From positions 248,001 to 312,000 of the forward strand of contig NZ_QJVJ01000005.1 of assembly GCF_003217775.1 (NCBI RefSeq): a DNA stretch of 64,000 bases, read 5' to 3'. The stretch is from Paenibacillus flagellatus (GTDB lineage: Bacteria > Bacillota > Bacilli > Paenibacillales > NBRC-103111). Positions 8,983 through 17,070 of the stretch are shown piece by piece. A program made the translations under genes and the position numbers. The notes beneath the pieces were generated by a model. It saw nothing but the letters and a program-made list of their open reading frames with translations. It was not told the DNA's origin and did no database searches. Numbering within the stretch: position 1 is the first letter of the stretch; every line of letters starts with the position of its first letter.

Positions 8983-9348
8983 TCAAATCGATCGACCGAC
9001 GCAATATCCGATATAACACCATGCGATTCCGAGCGAATAAGTCGCCGCTATGTAACCGATCAGCGCGCCGTAGCGCGACTGCCGGGCGAGAGCGACGAGC
9101 TCCGCCTTGAAGGTGGAAAACGTCGTATACGCTCCCATGAAGCCGGTCCCCGCCAGCAGCGAGACGGCGTGTCCCCAATCGGCGCCGACGAGCAGACCGA
9201 GCGCGAAGCATCCGGTCAGGTTTACTGTCAGTGTACCATACGGGACCGCGCTTTGGAATCGCCCTCCAATCTTTTTGGAGACGTAATACCGGGCCACCGC
9301 CCCGAGAAAGCCGCCTGCCGCCACCAGTCCGACGTCGGTCCACATCAT
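8983..9348 (-). CDS. crcB: Fluoride exporter CrcB/Fluc, subunit 1
   Basis: About 121 residues in four membrane helices: GGFLGAVARYYVSKKI, GTLTVNLTGCFALGLLVG, GTGFMGAYTTFSTFKAE and a final helix ending near CVGRSI. GAYTTFSTF and the NxxG Asn are the channel signature. Fluc channels are dual-topology dimers that let fluoride leave the cell. The start ATG (MMWTDVG) has GGAGGGG 7 bases upstream and overlaps the stop codon of the upstream crcB copy (ATGA arrangement), so the pair is translationally coupled and probably forms a heterodimer. Confidence 0.93.
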   Translation of the reverse strand: MMWTDVGLVAAGGFLGAVARYYVSKKIGGRFQSAVPYGTLTVNLTGCFALGLLVGADWGHAVSLLAGTGFMGAYTTFSTFKAELVALARQSRYGALIGYIAATYSLGIAWCYIGYCVGRSI

Positions 9349-9740
9349 GCCGTCTCCCCTCCGTCCGACCGTGCGGCCGCCAGTCTGTCCCCCGCCCATG
9401 CGAGAGCGATACCGCCCCACATGCTCGTCACGATGTAGACGACGGCCAGCCAGCCCTGCCCGCCGTCGATGAACCGAACCGTCTCCGCGCTAAACGTCGA
9501 AAACGTCGTATACGAGCCGACGAAGCCGGTCGCCATCGCCGTCCGGGCCCTTTCGGACAAGCTCGTTCGCGCCAGTCCCCCGCCGAGCATCCACCCCAAA
9601 GCAAAGCTGCCCGTCCAGTTGCAGAACAAGGTCGCCGCGGGGAACAGCGCAGGCGGGACGAAAGGTTCGAACGCCGCGCCGATCGCGAAGCGGAGCAGGG
9701 CGCCCCCAATGCCGGCCAAGCCGACGAACAAATAGGTCAT
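9345..9740 (-). CDS. crcB: Fluoride exporter CrcB/Fluc, subunit 2
   Basis: A 131-residue, four-helix Fluc protein: GIGGALLRFAIG, LFCNWTGSFALGWMLGG, TGFVGSYTTFSTFSAE and IVTSMWGGIALAWAG. It is the first of a tandem pair; in Firmicutes two different Fluc subunits commonly pair antiparallel. It begins 8 bases after the chrA stop codon, giving an apparent chrA-crcB-crcB operon. I see no fluoride riboswitch in the leader upstream of chrA. Confidence 0.93.
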   Translation of the reverse strand: MTYLFVGLAGIGGALLRFAIGAAFEPFVPPALFPAATLFCNWTGSFALGWMLGGGLARTSLSERARTAMATGFVGSYTTFSTFSAETVRFIDGGQGWLAVVYIVTSMWGGIALAWAGDRLAAARSDGGETA

Positions 9741-9748
9741 GAGCCCCG

Positions 9749-10894
9749 TCAGCCTCCCGACGCCGCGGTCGCCGCCCAGCCGGCGATGCCGCCGGCCAGG
9801 ACGAGCCAGGCCGAATTCCATTTATACCGGACCAGAACGAGGAACGCCGCGGCGGCCAGCGCCCCCGTCGTCCAGTCGACGACCGACGAGACGGCGAGCT
9901 TCCCGCTAACGGCCGTCATCATCGCGAGCGAGGCGACGTTAACCCCGTCGAGAAAGCCGGACGTGCGCGGATGCGACCGCAGCCTGGCGGCCCAACGGCC
10001 GATCAACGCGATGAAGACGAACGCCGGCAAAAAGATGCCGGCCGTCGCCGCCAGCGCCCCCGGTCCCCCATGGACGAGGTAGCCGACGAACGTCGCCGTC
10101 GTGAACAGCGGTCCGGGCGTAAACTGGCCGACCGCCACCGCGTCCATCAGCTGCCCGGCGGTCAGCGCCGCCGTCCGGTCGACGAAGTCCGCCTGCAGGT
10201 AGGCGATCAGCACGTAGCCGCTGCCGTACAGGACGGAGCCGATTTTCAGAAAAGTGAAAAACAAGGCCGCAAGCGACAAGCCCGCCGGCTTGAGCGCCGA
10301 AGGCTCGGCTGCCGCGGCCGCGGCGGCCATCGCCGGCCAAGGCGCGAACGAGGCCGCGCCGCCGGGAGCGATACGCCCCGACAGGGCGGCGCCGATGAAC
10401 CCGGCAGCCAGAAGGACGGGAAGCTCGTTCGCCCCGAGCGCGACCGCCGCCAAGGCGGCGACGCCAAGCGCCAGCGTCGTCCGCGATTTGACGGCCGTCC
10501 GGGCGAGGCTCCAGAGCGCCTGCGCCACGACCGCGACGATGACCGGCTTGATCCCGTACAGGACGCCGGTCAGCTCGGGCAGCGTCCCGTAGCGGACGTA
10601 CAGCCACGCGAGCAGCCAAACGATCAGCATCGCCGGCGCGATGAAGCATATGCCGGCCGCAAGCAGCCCCGGCCAGCCGGCCCGCTTGTAGCCGATATGG
10701 ATCGCGAGCTCCGTCGAGTTCGGGCCGGGGATCAAGTTCGCGGTGCCGAGCATGTCGAGAAACGATTCCCGGTCGACCCAGCCTCGCCGCTTGACGATTT
10801 CCTCGTCCATCATGGCGATGTGGGCGGCCGGTCCGCCGAACGCGGTCGTCCCGAGCTTCAGGAAGACGAGCGCCACCTCGGTAACGTTGCGCAT
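9749..10894 (-). CDS. chrA: Chromate transporter ChrA (two-domain)
   Basis: A 381-residue membrane protein of the CHR family. The N-terminal half has FLKLGTTAFGGPAAHIAMM and NLIPGPNSTELAIHIGY; the C-terminal half repeats the pattern as FLKIGSVLYGSGYVLIAYL and AVGQFTPGPLFTTATFVGYL. The PGPN/TPGP and FGGP motifs are the family hallmarks. CHR proteins expel chromate, possibly in exchange for sulfate. Two crcB genes follow directly, so this is an oxyanion/halide efflux operon. The leader of about 130 bases is shared with the divergent rhodanese gene. Confidence 0.93.
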   Translation of the reverse strand: MRNVTEVALVFLKLGTTAFGGPAAHIAMMDEEIVKRRGWVDRESFLDMLGTANLIPGPNSTELAIHIGYKRAGWPGLLAAGICFIAPAMLIVWLLAWLYVRYGTLPELTGVLYGIKPVIVAVVAQALWSLARTAVKSRTTLALGVAALAAVALGANELPVLLAAGFIGAALSGRIAPGGAASFAPWPAMAAAAAAAEPSALKPAGLSLAALFFTFLKIGSVLYGSGYVLIAYLQADFVDRTAALTAGQLMDAVAVGQFTPGPLFTTATFVGYLVHGGPGALAATAGIFLPAFVFIALIGRWAARLRSHPRTSGFLDGVNVASLAMMTAVSGKLAVSSVVDWTTGALAAAAFLVLVRYKWNSAWLVLAGGIAGWAATAASGG

Positions 10895-11025
10895 TTACGA
10901 TCACCTGCTTGCTGAGAACGAATTGACTTCTCCGATTCGTTCCCCTATGATTAGCGTGACTATTCGTCGTCCGATTCCGATCGCTTCCTTCGGAAGCGGC
11001 GGCGGGCGGCAAGGAGGATACCCTC

Positions 11026-11331
11026 ATGAGCGATATCGTATCGATCGATCCGTCCGACGTGAAGCTCAGACTGGAAGCCGGCGAGCGGCTGACCGTCGTC
11101 GACGTGCGCGAGGACGAGGAAGTCGCCGCGGGCATGATTCCCGGCGCCAAGCACATCCCGCTGGGGCAGCTGCCGGAGCGTCACGAGGAAATCGACCGTT
11201 CCGGAGGCGAGATCGTTCTCGTCTGCCGCAGCGGTAACCGGAGCAGCCGCGCCTACGGCTTTTTGGAGTCGATCGGCTACACCGGACTGAAAAACATGAC
11301 CGGCGGCATGCTCGCCTGGGAGAAGCTGTAA
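11026..11331 (+). CDS. Rhodanese-like sulfurtransferase, single domain
   Basis: A 101-residue rhodanese domain with the full active-site loop: VCRSGNRSSRA, Cys67 being the persulfide-carrying residue, and the C-terminal NMTGGMLAW motif. Such proteins move sulfane sulfur (thiosulfate or a cysteine persulfide) in the cytosol. GCAAGGAGG lies upstream of the ATG. It is divergent from chrA and ends at a strong terminator. Confidence 0.92.
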   Translation: MSDIVSIDPSDVKLRLEAGERLTVVDVREDEEVAAGMIPGAKHIPLGQLPERHEEIDRSGGEIVLVCRSGNRSSRAYGFLESIGYTGLKNMTGGMLAWEKL

Positions 11332-11361
11332 GGCGCTAACGCTGCGCCTTGCAGCTTTTTT
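11324..11361 (+). terminator. Rho-independent terminator after rhodanese gene
   Basis: AAGCTG-T-AAGGCGC, loop TAACGCT, GCGCCTT-G-CAGCTT followed by TTTT. The 5' arm includes the last codons of the rhodanese gene. Confidence 0.8.
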
Positions 11362-11379
11362 CGTTGCCGGGAAGTCGTC

Positions 11380-11889
11380 TTACCGCGCGAGATGCGCGGC
11401 GATTTCGTCCGCGATCCGCTCGACGGTCTTGTCCGACGTATCGATGCGGACGTGCGCGAAATCGTAGGCGTGCTTGCGCTGCCCCAGCAGCGTACGGACC
11501 CGTTCGCGCAAATCTCCCTGCAGCAGAGGGCGATTCGGATCGTCCTTCACCCGGCGCACGATCGTCTCCTCGTCCGCGGTCAGCGCCACGACGAGGCCGT
11601 TCGCCGTCATGATCGCCCGGTTCTCCTCCGCCAGCACGGCTCCGCCTCCGGTCGCCACGACGCGTCCTTCGACGCCCTCGAGCTCCCGCCGCAGCGCCTC
11701 CGTCTCCGCCCGGCGGAAGTACGGCTCGCCCTTGTCCGCGAACAGCTGCGGGATCGTGGCCTTCTCCGCTTCCTCGATCGAGGCGTCCAGGTCGACCCGC
11801 TTCCAGCCGAACCGCTGCGCCAGCTCGTGCGCCACGGTCGATTTGCCCGTGCCCATAAATCCGATCAACACGATGTTGCGCGCATTCAT
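11380..11889 (-). CDS. aroK: Shikimate kinase
   Basis: A 169-residue kinase that phosphorylates shikimate at O3. The P-loop is GFMGTGKS (residues 10-17), followed by VDLDASIEE (shikimate and Mg binding), FRRAETEALR and the GGGAVL motif, then a lid region with PNRPLLQ. The length is that of the single-domain enzyme. The ATG of MNARNIVLIG follows GGAAGGGGGG. With aroA 2.4 kb downstream it serves the same pathway, but the chrA operon and the rhodanese gene separate the two. Confidence 0.94.
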   Translation of the reverse strand: MNARNIVLIGFMGTGKSTVAHELAQRFGWKRVDLDASIEEAEKATIPQLFADKGEPYFRRAETEALRRELEGVEGRVVATGGGAVLAEENRAIMTANGLVVALTADEETIVRRVKDDPNRPLLQGDLRERVRTLLGQRKHAYDFAHVRIDTSDKTVERIADEIAAHLAR

Positions 11890-11999
11890 TCGCTCGCGCC
11901 CCCCTTCCGTTCTGTTTCCTATCCTATCATAACGGCTCCCCCGCGAAAAAGAAACCGTCGCACGCAACGATCTCGCCGCCCGCGACACGATTAAACGCC

Positions 12000-12023
12000 A
12001 AAAAAGCGCCCCGCAGGGAGCGC
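12000..12023 (-). terminator. Terminator after the ECF41 sigma gene
   Basis: Minus-strand GCGCTCCC, loop TGC, GGGGCGC with one bulged base, followed by TTTTTT. It lies 17 bases past the stop codon of the sigma factor gene. Confidence 0.65.
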
Positions 12024-12039
12024 CCGGCGCTTCGGACAT

Positions 12040-12936
12040 TCAACCGTTCGCGTCCAGAAACCGGTTGATTTTATCCGGATTCGACACGCTGTAGATGCGA
12101 CGGAGCACCCCGTCGCGGACGTCGAACGTAACGACCCAGACGGCCGCCTCGCCCCAACGCGTGACAAGACCCGGTCCGCCGTTGATCGTCCGCCATTCGT
12201 AGCGAAGCTCCTCCCCGTACTTGTGCCGAATCCCTTCGAAAAACCGCAAAATGCGATCCGCTCCGAGCAGCGGGTTGATCGCCGCCCGTACTTTGCCGCC
12301 CCCGTCGGTCAGCATGACCGCATCGGCCGCCAGCAGCTCGAGCAGCCGCGGCACGTTGCCCCCGGCGAGCGCTTCGACGAACTGCTCGACGACCGCCCGG
12401 GCTTCGCCTTGCGCCGGCGCGGCGGCCGGAATCGCCTTCGCCTCGGGCCCGCCGTGTAAGCTCCGCTTCGCCCGGCGAAATATTTGCCGGCAGTTGGCCG
12501 CCGTCTTGCCGACCATGTCGGCGATTTCCTCATAGTCGTACTGGTACACTTCGCGCAGCAGGAAGACTGCCCGTTCCGTCGCCGACAGCTGCTCGAGCAG
12601 CAGCAGGTAGGCGGTCGAGATCGACTCCTTGAGCGCGAACGATTCGTACGGATCGTCGGCCGAGACGTCCGTGGCGAGCGGCTCCGGCAGCCACGGTCCG
12701 ACATACGTCTCCCGCTGCCGGGTCGCCGACTTCAGCCGGTCGAGACACCGGTTCGTCGCCATCTTGCACAAATACGCCTTCATGTTGCCGATACGAGACT
12801 CATCGACGCCCGCCGAGGCGACGAACGTATCTTGAACGATATCTTCGGCGTCCGCCGCGCTGCCGAGCATCCGGTAAGCGAGCGAAAACAGAAGCGGCTT
12901 GTAAGACGCGTACCATTGCTCCGTGGACGTGGTCAT
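12040..12936 (-). CDS. ECF41-type RNA polymerase sigma factor with SnoaL-like tail
   Basis: A 298-residue sigma factor. Region 2 is at about 8-75 (LFSLAYRMLGSAADAEDIVQDTF), region 4 at about 108-165 (LSATERAVFLLREVYQYDYEEIADMVGKTAANCRQIFRRAK) and a SnoaL-like domain at about 180-295 with INPLLGADRILRFFEG. The linker carries the WLPEP motif (GPWLPEPLATD). These features mark group ECF41 (SigJ-like), in which the C-terminal domain, rather than a separate anti-sigma factor, controls activity. It starts 16 bases after the FAD oxidoreductase gene in the same direction, so the two likely form an operon. Confidence 0.9.
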   Translation of the reverse strand: MTTSTEQWYASYKPLLFSLAYRMLGSAADAEDIVQDTFVASAGVDESRIGNMKAYLCKMATNRCLDRLKSATRQRETYVGPWLPEPLATDVSADDPYESFALKESISTAYLLLLEQLSATERAVFLLREVYQYDYEEIADMVGKTAANCRQIFRRAKRSLHGGPEAKAIPAAAPAQGEARAVVEQFVEALAGGNVPRLLELLAADAVMLTDGGGKVRAAINPLLGADRILRFFEGIRHKYGEELRYEWRTINGGPGLVTRWGEAAVWVVTFDVRDGVLRRIYSVSNPDKINRFLDANG

Positions 12937-12952
12937 GAACGTTTCCCCCCCG

Positions 12953-14287
12953 TTATCCGCCTATCGATACGATGCGGTCGGCCGCGGCCGATCCGCCGGA
13001 CGATTCGGCGATCGCTTGAACGGCGCGCGCCGCGCTGGCGACGGCCGCGTCCGCCAGCTCCTCCCCGTGCCCGGCCCAGTCGCCGGCGACATACAGGCCG
13101 CGTATGCCGGGCACCTCCGGGCCGATCCACGGCGCGGGCGAACCCGCCGGACGCGTCTCGTACATCGCCGTGAGCCGCGGCAAAAATTGACGCCGCACGA
13201 CTTGCCCGCGCCAGCCGGGGACGACGACGTCGAGCGCCGCCTCCAGATCGGCCTCGTCGCGCGCCGGGTCCATCCGGCTCGCGTCGGCGTACTTCGCCAG
13301 CGTGGCGACCAGAATGCCGTCGTCGGCCATCTTGGCGCCCAGCGATTGGGCGCTGAAAAACACAGGCGTATCGAGGCCGACCGCCAGGTTGCGCCCCGGC
13401 TCCGGCGCGCGCCGAAGCGCGATATCGAGCGCCGCGACCGTCACCGGGCGGGCTTGCCGGCTCCACGCCTCCAGCGCCGCCGCAGGCTCCCCGCCCTCGA
13501 CGAGCTTGCAGGCGGCGGCCGGCGGGACGGCGGCGATGACCGCCGACGCGTCGAACGCCGTGCCGTCGGCGCAGCGGACCCGTCTCGCCTCCCCGTCCTC
13601 CCGCTCGATGCGGACGGCGGCGGTGCCGGTCAAGACGCGTGCGCCGGCCCGCTCGGCGGCCTCCTTCAAGCCGTCGACGAGCGTCTGCCAGCCGCCGTCG
13701 ATATAGTGGACGCCGTCGACGACCGAATGGCGCGCCTGGCGCAAAAACGTTTCCGCCCGCAGCGCGCTGACGTCGGAGCGGAACGTCCACGTCCGGCTGA
13801 GGGCGTATAAATAGTGGCGGACCATCGGGTCGCGGAAGCGTCCCTCCGCCCATTCCCGCAAGCTTGCGCCGCCCGCCGAGCTCGGATCAAGCCGGCCGAG
13901 GCCGGACAGAAACGACGCCAGCTCGAATTTGCCGGTCCACGACAGCAGCTTCGCCTTCAATAAAGTGCCGACCGATACGGGCATCGGATAAGCGGCGCCC
14001 TTCCACAGCCCGAGCATGCACAGCGGCGGCGTCCCGCCGCTCGGGAGCAAGCCGAGCCGCCGGTACGTCCGGTACGCTTCCCCGCCCTTATACAAGGCGT
14101 GAGGGCCGAGATTGAACGAGACCCCTTCTTTGCGCACCGTAGCGGCCCGGCCGCCGGCCCGACCCGCTTTTTCCAGCACCGTCACCCGGTGTCCCGCTCC
14201 GGCCAGCCATACCGCGGCCGTCAAGCCGGCCAATCCTCCTCCTACGATCACCGTGCCCGCATCGATCCCCTTGTGTTTCACCGTCAT
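12953..14287 (-). CDS. FAD-dependent amine-oxidase/phytoene-desaturase-like oxidoreductase
   Basis: A 444-residue flavoprotein. The N-terminal Rossmann motif is VIVGGGLAGLTAAVWLAGAG with the following GRAGGRA dinucleotide motif, and the C-terminal FAD motif is RGLYVAGDWAGHGEELADAAV. This is the amine oxidase, protoporphyrinogen oxidase and carotenoid desaturase superfamily; the substrate is unknown. The start is the ATG of MTVKHKG with AAAGGTG upstream. It immediately precedes an ECF41 sigma gene. ECF41 factors typically neighbour oxidoreductase, decarboxylase or epimerase genes that they control, so this is the probable target. Confidence 0.82.
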   Translation of the reverse strand: MTVKHKGIDAGTVIVGGGLAGLTAAVWLAGAGHRVTVLEKAGRAGGRAATVRKEGVSFNLGPHALYKGGEAYRTYRRLGLLPSGGTPPLCMLGLWKGAAYPMPVSVGTLLKAKLLSWTGKFELASFLSGLGRLDPSSAGGASLREWAEGRFRDPMVRHYLYALSRTWTFRSDVSALRAETFLRQARHSVVDGVHYIDGGWQTLVDGLKEAAERAGARVLTGTAAVRIEREDGEARRVRCADGTAFDASAVIAAVPPAAACKLVEGGEPAAALEAWSRQARPVTVAALDIALRRAPEPGRNLAVGLDTPVFFSAQSLGAKMADDGILVATLAKYADASRMDPARDEADLEAALDVVVPGWRGQVVRRQFLPRLTAMYETRPAGSPAPWIGPEVPGIRGLYVAGDWAGHGEELADAAVASAARAVQAIAESSGGSAAADRIVSIGG

Positions 14288-14465
14288 CGTCACCACACCT
14301 TTCGACGTTATACCCGCATGACGATCGACGGCACTTATTTGTGACAAATCGGGACCGATCGGCGACGGGTTTCGGCGGGTTCAGCCAAACATTGTGAATA
14401 ATTTCCATCGCGAATCGTAAAGTTAATAGTAAACCTTCTACGCCGAAAAGGAGTTGACCGTTCCG

Positions 14466-14780
14466 ATGCAGCATGCCGCCGTTCCGAAAGCTTCGCACAA
14501 CCGGCTCGCCCAAATTTTGAGCCCGAACCACCCGCTGTGCAAGGAAGACGTCGTCTGGGTGCTCGAATACGTGAAAAAAAAGGTGGCCGAGCAGGACCCC
14601 CGGTTGCTGGACCTGTCTCAGCCACGCCTGTTGAAAAACTTTCAGCATTTCGCCGAAGCGGCCACGATGCTGATGCAGCGCCGACCTTGCTACGGCAACG
14701 AAGCGGACAGCCTTCGCAGCTCGCTTCGCGAAGCGGCATACGGCTTGCTGACGCCCGCTCCGGGGGAACGGACGCCTTAA
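14466..14780 (+). CDS. Conserved hypothetical protein, 104 aa
   Basis: A small soluble protein without signal or membrane segment. It begins [16 protein letters not shown] and has a helical middle ([23 protein letters not shown]) and a basic C-terminus. AAAAGGAG lies about 12 bases before the ATG; a TTG abutting the SD is a poor alternative start. Its last bases overlap the end of the convergent gnd gene by 4 bp. I do not recognise the family. Confidence 0.65.
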   Translation: MQHAAVPKASHNRLAQILSPNHPLCKEDVVWVLEYVKKKVAEQDPRLLDLSQPRLLKNFQHFAEAATMLMQRRPCYGNEADSLRSSLREAAYGLLTPAPGERTP

Positions 14781-16189
14781 TCCATCCAGTGGAAGTGGAA
14801 CGTCCCCTCTTTATCCACCCGCTGGAACGTATGCGCTCCGAAGTAGTCCCTTTGCGCCTGCAGCAAGTTCGCCGGCAGCCGCTCCGTCCGGTAGCTGTCG
14901 TAATACGCCAGCGCGGACGCGAAGCACGGCACCGGAATTCCCCGCGAGACGGCGACGGAGACGACTTGTCTCCAAGCATCCTGGTAAGACTCCACGACTT
15001 CCTTGAAATACGGATCGAGCAGCAAGTTGCGCAAGCCCGGCTCGCGGTCGTACGCGTCCTTGATGTTTTGCAGGAAACGGGCGCGGATGATGCAGCCGCC
15101 GCGGAAAATCATCGCGATGTTGCCGTAGTTCAAATTCCAATCGTATTCGTCGGAAGCGGCGCGCATTTGGGCGAACCCTTGTGCGTAAGAGCAAATTTTG
15201 CTGGCGTACAGCGCCTTGCGCACCGCTTCGACGAACGCCGCCTTGTCCGGCGTCTCGCCGGTCGTTTGCGGCCCCTTCAGCAGCTTGCTCGCCTGCACGC
15301 GCTCGCTCTTCATCGCCGACAGCATGCGTGCGAACACCGACTCCGTAATGATCGAGAGCGGCACGCCGAGATCGAGCGCGCTTTGGCTCGTCCATTTGCC
15401 GGTGCCCTTCTGCCCCGCCGTATCGAGAATGACGTCGACCATCGGCTTGCCGGTATCCGGGTCCGTTTTCGTGAAAATGTCGGCCGTAATTTCGATCAGA
15501 TAGCTGTCCAGCTCGCCCTTGTTCCATTCCGAGAAAATTTCGTGAAGCTCCTGGGTGTTCAGCCCGAGCACTTCTTTCAGCAGCTGATACGCTTCGCAGA
15601 TGAGCTGCATGTCGCCGTACTCGATGCCGTTGTGTACCATTTTCACATAATGGCCGGCGCCGCCCGGACCGATGTACGTGCAGCACGGATCGCCGTTCAC
15701 TTTGGCGGAAATCGCCGTAAGGATCGGCTCGACGAGACGGTAGGCGTCCTCTTGGCCGCCCGGCATGATCGCCGGACCTTTGAGCGCCCCTTCCTCGCCG
15801 CCCGATACGCCCGTACCGATAAAGCGGATGCCCTTGCTTTCCAGCTCCTTGTTGCGGCGCTGCGTATCCGGGAAGTAGGCGTTGCCGCCGTCGATCAAAA
15901 TGTCGCCCTCTTCAAGAAGCGGGACGAGCTGGTTGATCGTATCGTCGGTCGGCTTGCCGGCCATGACCATGAGCAATATTTTGCGCGGACGCTCGAGCGA
16001 CTGCACGAACTCTTCGACCGTATAGGTCGGCACCAAGTTTTTGCCTTTCGCTTCGTTCGCGATGAGATCGTCCGTTTTCTCGCGGGAACGGTTGTACACC
16101 GAGACGGTAAAACCGCGGCTTTCGATATTGAGCGCCAGGTTTTTGCCCATTACGGCTAGGCCGACGACGCCGATTTGTTGTTTCGACAT
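14777..16189 (-). CDS. gnd: 6-phosphogluconate dehydrogenase, decarboxylating
   Basis: A 470-residue enzyme that oxidises 6-phosphogluconate to ribulose 5-phosphate and CO2. The NADP(H) fold is [21 protein letters not shown]; the substrate and catalytic motifs are [46 protein letters not shown] (catalytic Lys and Asn) and the C-terminal [13 protein letters not shown]. Length is typical. It is the last gene of the lacI-larA-gntK-SDR-gnd run, 78 bases after the SDR gene. This fits gluconate catabolism: gluconokinase makes its substrate. Confidence 0.96.
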   Translation of the reverse strand: MSKQQIGVVGLAVMGKNLALNIESRGFTVSVYNRSREKTDDLIANEAKGKNLVPTYTVEEFVQSLERPRKILLMVMAGKPTDDTINQLVPLLEEGDILIDGGNAYFPDTQRRNKELESKGIRFIGTGVSGGEEGALKGPAIMPGGQEDAYRLVEPILTAISAKVNGDPCCTYIGPGGAGHYVKMVHNGIEYGDMQLICEAYQLLKEVLGLNTQELHEIFSEWNKGELDSYLIEITADIFTKTDPDTGKPMVDVILDTAGQKGTGKWTSQSALDLGVPLSIITESVFARMLSAMKSERVQASKLLKGPQTTGETPDKAAFVEAVRKALYASKICSYAQGFAQMRAASDEYDWNLNYGNIAMIFRGGCIIRARFLQNIKDAYDREPGLRNLLLDPYFKEVVESYQDAWRQVVSVAVSRGIPVPCFASALAYYDSYRTERLPANLLQAQRDYFGAHTFQRVDKEGTFHFHWMD

Positions 16190-16267
16190 GGATTCTCAAC
16201 CACCCTTATCCGAAGTATGTATACGTCTCAAACAAAAAGTCGCACGAACCTATTTTATCCCATTCGG

Positions 16268-17038
16268 TCAAATTGTCATAGCCCCAAATCCGCCGTCGAC
16301 CCGAAGCAGCGTTCCCGTCACGAATCCGGACGCCCGCTCGGACGCCAAATAGACGGCCGCGCCCTGCAGCTCGCTCGCTTCGCCGAACCGGTTCATCGGC
16401 GTATGCGACATGATGGAGGCGACCCGCTCGGGGGACAAAATTTTGCGGTTTTGCTCGGCCGGGAAGAAGCCCGGGATGATCGCGTTGACGCGCACGCGGC
16501 TCGGCGCGAACTCGCGCGCCAAAAACTTCGTCACGTTGTTGACGGCCGCCTTCGACGCCGAATACGTAAACACCTTCGACAGCGGCGGCTCGGACGAGAC
16601 GGACGAAATGTTGATGATGCTGCCGCCTTCGCCCTTCTCGACCATATGCTTGCCGAACACTTGGCAGGCGAGGACGACGCTTTTCAGGTTGACGTCCATG
16701 ATCGAGTCCCATTCCTCCATCGTGATATCGAAAAACGGCGTCGCGCTGTTTTTGCCCGGGCAGTTCATGAGCACATCGACGCGGCCGGTCCAGGCAAGCA
16801 CGTCGGCCAGTACGGCGCGCAAATCCTCGACGCTCGTCGCGTCGGCGCTGAAGCTTTTCGCGTTGCCGCCGACTTCCTCGATCTGCTTGACCACCTGCTC
16901 GCACTTCTCCTGATTGCGGCCGACGATGGCCACGTCCGCGCCGTGCCCGCCGAGCGCCACCGCCATGGCGCCGCCGAGCGTGCTGTTCCCTCCGATGATG
17001 ACCGCCGTTTTCCCCGTCAAATCGAACAAATTCATCAT
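16268..17038 (-). CDS. SDR family oxidoreductase (mannonate/gluconate dehydrogenase-like)
   Basis: A 256-residue short-chain dehydrogenase. Cofactor motif GGNSTLGGAMAVAL (TGxxxGxG variant), NCPGKNSATPF in place of NNAG, catalytic Ser of INISSV, and YSASK (YxxxK). The stretch IIPGFFPAEQNRKIL resembles SDR-type D-mannonate oxidoreductases (UxuB/YjmF-like), where a Phe-Pro insert follows PG. It acts on a sugar acid with NAD(P). Within this gluconate operon it could be a gluconate or ketogluconate dehydrogenase; the exact substrate is not shown. Confidence 0.85.
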   Translation of the reverse strand: MMNLFDLTGKTAVIIGGNSTLGGAMAVALGGHGADVAIVGRNQEKCEQVVKQIEEVGGNAKSFSADATSVEDLRAVLADVLAWTGRVDVLMNCPGKNSATPFFDITMEEWDSIMDVNLKSVVLACQVFGKHMVEKGEGGSIINISSVSSEPPLSKVFTYSASKAAVNNVTKFLAREFAPSRVRVNAIIPGFFPAEQNRKILSPERVASIMSHTPMNRFGEASELQGAAVYLASERASGFVTGTLLRVDGGFGAMTI

Positions 17039-17070
17039 GATTCATCCTCCCCGTTATCGCCGAACGGCGG

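Noticed and set aside
8983-9740. Tandem crcB genes considered a recent duplication or frameshifted single gene
   Set aside because: Both copies are complete, differ greatly in sequence and have their own SD; paired Fluc subunits are normal in Firmicutes.
10895-11025. Fluoride riboswitch before the chrA-crcB-crcB operon
   Set aside because: I could not find the conserved GGNGATGG core or the pseudoknot arrangement; a covariance search would settle it.
14454-14465. TTG start for the 104-aa gene at 14454
   Set aside because: It touches the AAGGAG site with no spacing; the ATG at 14466 has proper distance.
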